DNA from: Sapria himalayana
Lineage: Eukaryota; Streptophyta; Magnoliopsida; Malpighiales; Rafflesiaceae
Direction: 5' to 3'
Length of the DNA stretch: 64,000 nt
Assembly: GCA_029783825.1 (NCBI GenBank)
Contig: JAREIK010000379.1
Location: forward strand, 349,340-413,339
A program made the translations under genes and the position numbers. Below the pieces are notes generated by a model. It was not told the DNA's origin. It saw nothing but the letters and a program-made list of their open reading frames with translations, and searched no databases. This document shows positions 57,120 through 64,000 of this stretch, one piece after another. Each line of letters opens with the position of its first letter. Positions within the stretch are counted from its first letter, which is position 1.

Positions 57120-58140
57120 TATTAATAGCAAGCAATTAGTTCTTGAATTATAATTTTCACAAAATATATGCATTAAGCTGGGGATTTAGCTCGGGATTAT
57201 TTTGTCATTAATCTATACTAATTTTTTTTGTTTTATATATTATTTATTTTAATATTTGATGTAATTTTGTATCTTAAAAGTTTGTCATGATCAATGGATG
57301 AGTGATCCTTGAAAGACATTTTCTTCTCATATAATTATAAAAATAAGATATTATAAATAAATAATTACAAAAATATATAAATACGAATAACAATTTATAT
57401 TAATAAAGCCTAAATTAACTATTTATAGGATTATAAAATTTTAAAAATATTTACAAAATAATATTTGATTTAATTAATAAAGATATTTAAATAATAGTAT
57501 TAATAAAAAACATAAAATAATTTATTCTATATTTAAAAATAATTAAAAAATTTTTGAATTAATAAATAAACATACATAAACATTTATATTAATAAAAACC
57601 TAAAATTATTATTTGTATTATTATAAAAAATATATTTACAAAAAAATTAAAATAACGAATAAACAAGTAAATGTCTATATTAATAAAACTTTAAAAAAAT
57701 ATTTTTATGATTATAGGAATCTTTTTAAAATATTTACAAATTTAAATTATTAAAGAACACTTCGAGTGTTATAAAAAAATATCTCCAAGTACTTAGTAAA
57801 ATAACAGTTCAAGTGTTTTTTAGAGTTTAATAAACAAATTTAAATTTTACTAATGATATTTTTTTATCCTAAAAATATTTAAAATAATTTTTTACCTTAT
57901 TAACACTTTTGAAAAGCACTATCAAATTGACCCTTAATTTTAATTCAAGTTTTATTTTTGACTTTATTGAAATCTATAAGAATTAAACTATTGAGTAAAA
58001 TTTTTAATATTAATTTTTTATATTCCATTCTTATTAAAATAATAAATATATCTTTTTTATGATCTTCTCACTTTAAGTTAATTTAGGATTTTTATAAATT
58101 ATAAAATATATCAATTAGTATGAAATTTTATGTCTATAAA
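57120..58140. other. AT-rich CACTA-2 interior
   Basis: Very AT-rich, resembling 31,200-32,150 of CACTA-1 inverted. No gene seen. Confidence 0.6.
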
Positions 58141-58160
58141 TTTATTTCATATTATATTCA

Positions 58161-58352
58161 TAAAAATTTATAACCATAAAAATTTATAACCATAAAAATT
58201 TATAACCATAAAAATTTATAACCATAAAAATTTATAACCATATAAATTTAAAACCATATAAATTTATAACTATAAAAATTTATAACCATAAAAACTTATA
58301 ACCATAAAAATTTATAATCATAAAAACTTATAACCATAAAAATTTATAATCA
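58161..58352. repeat. 16-bp tandem repeat, about 12 copies
   Basis: Unit TAAAAATTTATAACCA repeated head to tail, with CATATAAATTT, AACTTATAAC and TATAATCA variants. CACTA-1 has no such array at the equivalent place. Confidence 0.95.
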
Positions 58353-58379
58353 TTGAGCATGAAAGAATAGTTACTTGGG

Positions 58380-59330
58380 TTTTGGGGTGAAATGGACTTT
58401 ATTTCCTTAAAAAAGCAAACTTAAAAGATCTACAAGATATAAAATTTGAGGCAAGCGATCCAAAAGGAGCATAATTGAGCATAAGCAAGAGCTGGACGAT
58501 GCGAATCATCATAATAATGCGATCGAAGCATTGAAATGGGGCACCGACTTCCTCAAAGCTCATCCGAATCCATCCCTTCTCTATGCTTAGGCATGGATGT
58601 TTCTCACTATCTCTTTTATTTTTTATTTTTTTGTCCACAATTTTGATAGTATGTGGAGATGAAGTCTGGGTGTTGAGCCAAACAGTGGAGTAAAATCAGT
58701 CATTATTTACGTTCGGAGAAAGGATTCTTTGCATATTTTTGTTATGCTTTGTTAGTTCTTGGATAGGTTGGAGATGATAAAAGTGATCACCAATGATGGG
58801 AAGGGCAGGAAGACATGACAACTAGCCGGCAATCATATGCAATCAATACTTCCAAACCTGGTTCAGTTCTTGCTCCTGAAACAGCCTCCGCAATGGCTAC
58901 TTCTTCTATGGTTTTCAATGATATAAATTCATAGTATACCCAGATGCTTCTCTATCATTCGAAAAATGCAAGTGTATGATTCAAATAAGTTTTTTTCTAC
59001 CTTCCATTTAGAATCATATTAATTTTCTTGCATCTTCTCTGCTGCTCCAATTTTCGACGTTCATTACATCATTTTAGTGTAGCTATTTATAGCCAGAGAA
59101 TTAGGTTGAGATCGGATTCTGCTTTGAATGATAGCAAAGTTAGCAACGTGGATTTGGTTGGAGGATATTATAATGTAGGACAGCAGGAGACAACATGAAG
59201 TTAGAAATCTGAATGGTTCAACTTCTGACAGCTCACAAATCTCACTCTTCAATTGAAAGAAAGTTCTACCTCCAAGGTTTATTTCATCGTCTTAGAGCTC
59301 TAATCAATTTAAACTGTAACCTTATATTCG
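58380..59330. other. Exon-like, less AT-rich segment of unknown origin in CACTA-2
   Basis: Composition shifts from the surrounding AT-rich DNA. Plus-strand fragments look protein-like: NNAIEALKWGTDFLKAHPNP (about 58,515-58,575), SYAINTSKPGSVLAPETASA (about 58,825-58,885) and ERKFYLQGLFHRLRALINLN (about 59,255-59,315), the last followed by CACAG|GTAATTTT, a good splice donor. I do not recognise the protein. It may be captured host-gene exons, as with PP5 in CACTA-1, or a CACTA-2 5' region. Confidence 0.35.
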
Positions 59331-59519
59331 TCACAGGTAATTTTTTCTTCACTTCTGACTTCTGAGTTAATACCTAAACATGAATGTCAGTGTCTCGATT
59401 AAATGGCAATATTCTTGTCTCATAGACGTCTGTATTTATAATTATCGTGTGTAAATTCTGGTTTCTTGCAAAGAAATGGCATTTCGATTCTAATCTAGGG
59501 TTTATTCTATGAAATTTGT

Positions 59520-59690
59520 TGATTGGGCTCTTTGGTTATGTTGGTTTGTGCATTTTGGTGAAATTACCAATATGCCCTCACTGATACTTCCACTCTCGCG
59601 GTCTTCTCTTCTTCTTCAAAGCTTTTATTCTTCTCTATTATTATGCTCTCTGAAATTCTTGTTAAAACAAGAATTTGTTATTGTTAAACA
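59520..59690 (+). repeat. Copia-2 5' LTR (~171 bp)
   Basis: Starts TGATTGGGCTCTTTGGTTA; the start was chosen because the 3' LTR begins TGATTGGGT right after the polypurine tract. It ends TTGTTAAACA (or GCA at 59,693) just before the PBS. The open frame crossing it (59,509-59,790) is not a gene. Confidence 0.65.
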
Positions 59691-59696
59691 GCAGTC

Positions 59697-59708
59697 TGGT
59701 ATCAGAGC
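59697..59708 (+). promoter_or_regulatory. Copia-2 primer-binding site (initiator-Met tRNA)
   Basis: TGGTATCAGAGC is a perfect match to the standard copia PBS. Confidence 0.92.
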
Positions 59709-60027
59709 GATGTTTCTATCTGAGATCGAAGATTTTTTTTTGAACGATTGTTCGAAAACAACTTCTCTAGAATATACAATCATTTTTTGACCTAACTTTT
59801 CTTCATGATTTCCTTGGATCCAATACAGATCTAACCAGATTTGTTAAGATTTGAAGGTTTTGTGTTGTTTAAACTATATTTTCTATAAAATTCTCAAATT
59901 TTTGTTTGAATATTTTTAAAAATTTTTCCAAATCAACATTTTTTCTAAATATCAAAGTTTATCAAATTCGTGGTCAATTCTCATACCCCTATTTAATAGT
60001 AAAAAATTTGACTACTGACTTGTTAAA
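59709..60027 (+). other. Copia-2 leader
   Basis: About 320 bp of T-rich sequence between PBS and gag start. No gene seen. Confidence 0.7.
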
Positions 60028-60880
60028 ATGAGAACATTATTTATCTCACAAGATATTTGGGAGATTGTGGTCACTGAATATGTAGTAGCACCTAATTTTT
60101 CTATTCTTGAAGGAAAAGAATTGACAGAAGAGAGAGAACTAAGATAATTAAATGCAAAGCATTACTATTCATCTAATAGGGAGTCAGTAATGTAATATTT
60201 TCTCGATTTTTGGGATGTACTCAAGTCAAGGAGGCTTAAGATCCTAATCGAAGAATATCAAGAAGATAAGAAGGCACAAGGAGCCCTTCTACCCTCCTTG
60301 AGAAAATATTTTGAGAATCTGAGTATGAATAACTCAGACTCTCTCACTGAGTTCTCAACTCAGTTTCTAGACATTGTTAATCAACTCAAAATACATGGTA
60401 AAATATCTCTGAAATTTGACTAGTTGAAAAATTATTAATATGTATGTCTGACAAGTTTGATGTCATTGTGGCAGTGAAAGAATATACTAAAGACATGTCA
60501 AAGCTCAACATTCAACATGTCCTGGCCTCACTGAAGTCATATGAAAGTAGATTGCTCAGAAGAGCTGAAGCTTTTGGAGAGACAACAATGCAATCTAGAT
60601 GAGAAAATCATCCAGCAAAAAAAGAAAATCAAGGAGTAGAAATGAGAAATAAAAGATAAAATTCATGGTATGTGCCTAAAAATAAATATAAAAACAAAAA
60701 TAAAATTAGTTCTTTAGTTGCAACACATAATTACACATATATCTCTTGCAACATATGCAAGAGATCAAATCACACTGCTACAGAGTGCTAGTTTCGAAAA
60801 TAAAATAAGTGCCTAAATTGTAAAAAATTTGGGCGTATTTCGAAGGATTGTAAAATAAATCACACATAGTATGCTGATTG
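60028..60880 (+). pseudogene. Copia-2 gag
   Basis: ATG at 60,028: MRTLFISQDIWEIVVTEYV. Later blocks are DVLKSRRLKILIEEYQEDKK, LPSLRKYFENLSMNNSDSL and FSTQFLDIVNQLKIHGK, the UBN2-type copia gag. There are two zinc knuckles: CNICKRSNHTATEC (60,747-60,788, intact C-x2-C-x4-H-x4-C) and CLNCKKFGRISKDC (about 60,813-60,852, with the His replaced by Arg). Stops after ELR and KFD, plus a frameshift near 60,425, inactivate it. Confidence 0.85.
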
Positions 60881-60939
60881 TGCAAAGCAAGTAATCTCTA
60901 CAAAATACTTATTTTATGCAAATAAAATAAGAAATCAAT

Positions 60940-62240
60940 CATCGATCAATACATGGTTTATGGACAATAGTTGCTAAAACCACATGTCTGATAAAAAAAT
61001 ATTTATGGATTTACTTCCAGTAGTAAATTCATAAATGAAATTAGGTAATGGAAACTTAGTTGAGGCAAAAGTCAAATGCAAAGTGCCTGTACCTACTTTC
61101 ACAGGAGTCAAGCTTATAAAAGAGATACTCCTTGATCCAATACTGGACCAAAACCTACTAAGTGTAGGACAATTCATAGAAAGAGGATATAGACTGATGT
61201 TTAAAAATAATATATGTGATATATTTGATCACAAATGTGATCAACTTTCATGGACAGTGAAAATGTCAAGTGGAAGGAGTTTTTTACTGACATATAATCA
61301 AAAAATAGACAAGGTATTGATTATGAATGTCGAGTCTGAAGTCTCATTGTGGCATAAAAGGTTTGGGCACCTAAATTATTTCAGCATGAAAAATATTTTT
61401 TAAAAACAACTACTAAATGGAGTGACCTCAAACCTTGTCATTCCCACCATTATCTGTGAAGAATGTTCACTGGGAAAATAAATTAGCCAGAGTTTTCCTA
61501 AATACTCTACCTGGAGAGCCTCTCAACCATTGGAACTGATACACGCTGACATTTGTGGACCCATGTCTATCCAATCTTTAGGTAACAGTAGTTACTTCTT
61601 ATTATTTGCCGATGACTGTACAAGATATGTGTGGGTTTACTTTTTGAAGCATAAGTCTGAAGCACTTGATTGCTTCAAGAAATTCTTATCCCTAATTGAA
61701 AGAGTCTTGACTAAGTGTGAAGGCACTTAGAACAAACAGATTGGGTGGGTTCCTCTCATAGAAATTCCCTAATTTCTATAAATTAAAAGGAATAAATTGA
61801 TATCTCACCACTTCTTACTCACCTCAATAGAATGGTGTTGTGGAGAGAGAATAGAACAGTAATATAAATGGCTAGGAGTATTCTAAATGAAAAATATCTA
61901 CCAAAAGTTTATTGGGCAAAAGCAATGAACACTTCAGTGTATCTGCTCAATAGATGCCCTACAAAAGTACTAAATAATCTCACTCAAGTTCAAGCTTGGA
62001 GTGGGAGAAAACTAAGTGTTAAATACCTAAGAGTATTCGGGAGTGTTTGCTACTCACATATATTGGATGCCTATAAAATTAAGTTAGACTCTAAGATTCT
62101 AAAATGCACATTAGTAGGTTACAGTCTGCAATCCAAGGGTTACAGACTGTATTCACCAGAAATAAACTTATTTCTGATGAGTAGAGTTATAATCATTAAT
62201 GAAAACATCAAGTGGAATGAAAACAGCAAGTGATATGAAA
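60940..62240 (+). pseudogene. Copia-2 protease and integrase
   Basis: Protease: TWFMDNSC-NHMSDKKIF, with the catalytic D-S-G read D-N-S, then ILDQNLLSVGQFIERGYRL. GAG-pre-integrase: LWHKRFGHLNYFSMKNIF. Integrase core: [51 protein letters not shown]-terminal: LRVFGSVCYSHILDAYKIKL and VGYSLQSKGYRLYSPE. Long parts are open (61,035-61,403; 61,530-61,730; 61,868-62,233). Stops separate them, and about 50 residues around the second catalytic Asp are scrambled (61,730-61,800). Confidence 0.85.
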
Positions 62241-62439
62241 ACATCAATGAAAATAAAGCTACAAATAAAGAAGACTGTAGCATTGATGTTACAGTAAGCA
62301 ATAAATAGGAATGCACTCTAAGGTATGAATTCTATTCCTTTTCTGAGTCTGAATCTGAGTCTATATTAGAGGAATCAGATGAAATAATTACACATGTCAA
62401 ATGTAAAATTCTATCTGACAAATACCAGAGATGTAATTA

Positions 62440-63960
62440 CATTTCAGTTGAGTCACTCAACTATGAAGAGGCTGTAAAATATCAAGTCTAGATAAATACA
62501 ATGAAGATAGAAATGTCTATCATTAAAAAGAATCAAACTCAGACTCTAGTATACCTGCCCCCAAATAAACACAGTATAAGGGTCAAATAAATTTTTTGGA
62601 TTAAAACTCGACCTAATACCAATCAACTTGTATATAAGGCTCGATTAATGGATAAAGGATACTCTCAAAAGCATGTAATAAATTATCTAGACGCCTTTGC
62701 TCTAGTAGCAAGGTTAGAAATAATATGGTTATTAATAATTTTAGCTGGACAAAAGGGTTGGAATATATTCCAACTAGATATAAAGTTTGTCTTCTTGAAA
62801 GAAGAATTCAATGAGGTGATTTATGTAGAATAACTCATTGGGTTTGTAAAATAATGAAGTGAGCATTGTGTTTATAAATTAAACAATGCTTTATTTGGGT
62901 TGAAACAAGCTCCTCATGCTTGGTATCAATAAATAAATACTTACTTATTGAATCAAGGATTCAAACGAAGTAAGAGTGAGCCTATACATTACATTAAGAA
63001 AGTTAAGAATTCTAGAATTTTAATTGTATTTATATATGTGGATGACATAATTTTAACTAGTGATAAAACAAAATTAATAATTGATTTTAGAATAGAAATA
63101 TAGACTAAGTATGATATGTCAGACCTAAGTAACTTGAAATATTTCTTAGGACTGGAAATATCTCAAGACATAAGGAGTGTGTCTATCTCTCAAACTACAT
63201 ATATAAAATCTATATTTAAAAACATTGGAATGAGTGCTTGTAAACTTGTCTTCATCCTTTTCGTAGTAAACCAAAAATTAATTTATGCCTAGGGCAGATA
63301 AGTAAATAGGAAGACATAGAAGCTTGATTGGAAGCTTGTTGTATGCATAAGCAACAAGACCAATTATAGTATATTATGTTCATTTATTATCTTGATTCAT
63401 GCATGCACCTAATTACATACACCTTAATGCTACCAAAAGAGTATTAAGATATCTCAAAGGAACTATAGACTTAGGTCTGAAATACACTAGGATCAACCAC
63501 GCTAAAATATCTGGATATTGTAATAGTGATTGGGGTGAATGCCCAGAGGATTACAAAAGTACCTCTGGATATGTATTTAATTTAGGAACTATGGTTGTTT
63601 CTTGGAAATCTATGAAATAATCTACAGTTACTTTGTCTACCACTGAAGCTGAAAATGTTTCAGCTTCAGTAGCTACATCTCAAGCCTTATGGATGAAAAA
63701 GTTACTGACCAATTTGGATGAACCATTAAACTGTCCAACTAATATATTTTGTGACAATCAATTAACTATATTCATTGCGAATTATATGGTTATGTATAGT
63801 CGAACAAAACACATAAGTCTCAAATATCATTTTATTAAAGATGTCATTGAGACTGATGAAATCAATTTGCTATTTTGCAGAACAGAAGAACAAGTGATTG
63901 ATATTTTCACCAAGCATTTACCTAGAGAGAAGTTTGTCTATTTTCAGGAAAGCTTGGACT
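62440..63960 (+). pseudogene. Copia-2 reverse transcriptase and RNase H
   Basis: RT blocks: VYKARLMDKGYSQKHVINYL, AGQKGWNIFQLDIKFVFL, ALFGLKQAPHAWYQ, then the intact catalytic motif YVDDIIL at 63,035, followed by KYFLGLEISQDIRSVSISQ. RNase H: YIHLNATKRVLRYLKGTIDL, SGYCNSDWGECPEDYKSTSG, STTEAENVSASVATSQALWM, FCDNQLTIF and TKHISLKYHFIKDVIE. The tail (EQVIDIFTKHLPREKF) is normal. Stops at several sites break it. The match to the copia family is strong. Confidence 0.88.
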
Positions 63961-63976
63961 TACACCAACTACATCA

Positions 63977-64000
63977 AATGGGGGAAATTTTTGATTGGGT
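63977..64000 (+). promoter_or_regulatory. Copia-2 polypurine tract and start of the 3' LTR
   Basis: AAATGGGGGAAATTT is the plus-strand priming tract. TGATTGGGT from 63,992 begins the 3' LTR, cut by the window end. Confidence 0.75.

Larger units (their letters stand above)
56803..64000 (+). mobile_element. CACTA-2: one end of a second CACTA element (other end outside window)
   Basis: Starts CACTACAAGAAATTATCTG and has subterminal TAGCTAGTTAAC / CCCTAGCTAAT / GCGATGAATTTG words to about 57,110. The segment 57,280-57,345 (TGTCATGATCAATGG, AGTGATCCTTGAAAGACAT, CTTCTCATATAA) is the reverse complement of the CACTA-1 right-end segment at 32,048-32,105. This terminus therefore corresponds to the right end of CACTA-1 in opposite orientation. 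No CTTGTAGTG terminus follows before 64,000, so its length is unknown. Copia-2 lies inside it if CACTA-2 extends beyond the window. The target duplication cannot be tested. Confidence 0.75.
59520..64000 (+). mobile_element. Copia-2: Ty1/copia element with short LTRs, truncated by the window edge
   Basis: A short 5' LTR, an iMet PBS, gag, protease-integrase, RT and RNase H, a polypurine tract and the first nine bases of the 3' LTR (TGATTGGGT at 63,992, matching TGATTGGGC at 59,520). Internal length is about 4.3 kb. The coding frame carries several stops but is far better preserved than Copia-1. Confidence 0.85.

Noticed and set aside
59509..59790. 93-codon ORF as a host gene
   Set aside because: It spans the Copia-2 LTR and its perfect PBS, so it is non-coding retrotransposon sequence.

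Overview
The window is a repeat-saturated, AT-rich stretch of a flowering-plant nuclear genome. I found no intact host gene, no rRNA or tRNA gene and no CRISPR array. Almost everything recognisable is transposon sequence typical of angiosperm heterochromatin: Athila-like Ty3/gypsy elements, Ty1/copia elements, zf-BED hAT transposons with hAT-derived MITEs, and long CACTA elements with subterminal repeats. Species cannot be named from this sequence.

Layout. (1) 1-12,127: the 3' part of an Athila-like element (A: gag end, protease lead-in, RNase H, integrase, plant-specific env-position ORF, probable LTR), with a 537-bp MITE in gag and a 3.5-kb hAT (hAT-1) between RNase H and integrase. (2) 12,128-38,700: Athila B (PBS, gag, protease), split by a minus-strand hAT (hAT-2, 13,862-34,710). 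hAT-2 holds a 406-bp MITE and a 16.7-kb CACTA (CACTA-1, 16,354-33,023). CACTA-1 holds a GAGC-rich hAT MITE (22,652-26,865), and that MITE holds a third hAT (hAT-3, 22,994-26,366). Each of these insertions has a perfect or near-perfect target-site duplication, so the order of events can be read directly. A probable solo LTR splits the protease (35,041-37,360). (3) 38,930-48,641: an Athila-type LTR interrupted by a copia element (Copia-1). (4) 48,642-56,802: uncharacterised internal sequence, a 1.05-kb tandem duplication of LTR-like sequence, and Athila C (LTR, gag, protease). (5) 56,803-64,000: one end of a second CACTA (CACTA-2), inverted relative to CACTA-1, then a short-LTR copia (Copia-2) that runs to the window edge.

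All open frames I can assign belong to decayed transposon proteins; every one carries stops, frameshifts or deletions. The most informative host-derived sequence is in CACTA-1: three exons, with two introns kept, of the TPR part of a serine/threonine protein phosphatase 5 (PP5) gene on the minus strand. They lie downstream of, and on the same strand as, a TATA box and splice donor that look like the element's own promoter. This is a gene-capturing CACTA.

Other structure beyond ordinary annotation: a palindromic octamer GTCATGAC found at 15 places, all in Athila-family segments; an Athila chain whose LTRs alternate with internal regions; an in-frame 210-bp deletion that removes the BED zinc finger from one hAT; a copia 5' LTR missing its first ~215 bp; and facing ends of two CACTA elements 23.8 kb apart.
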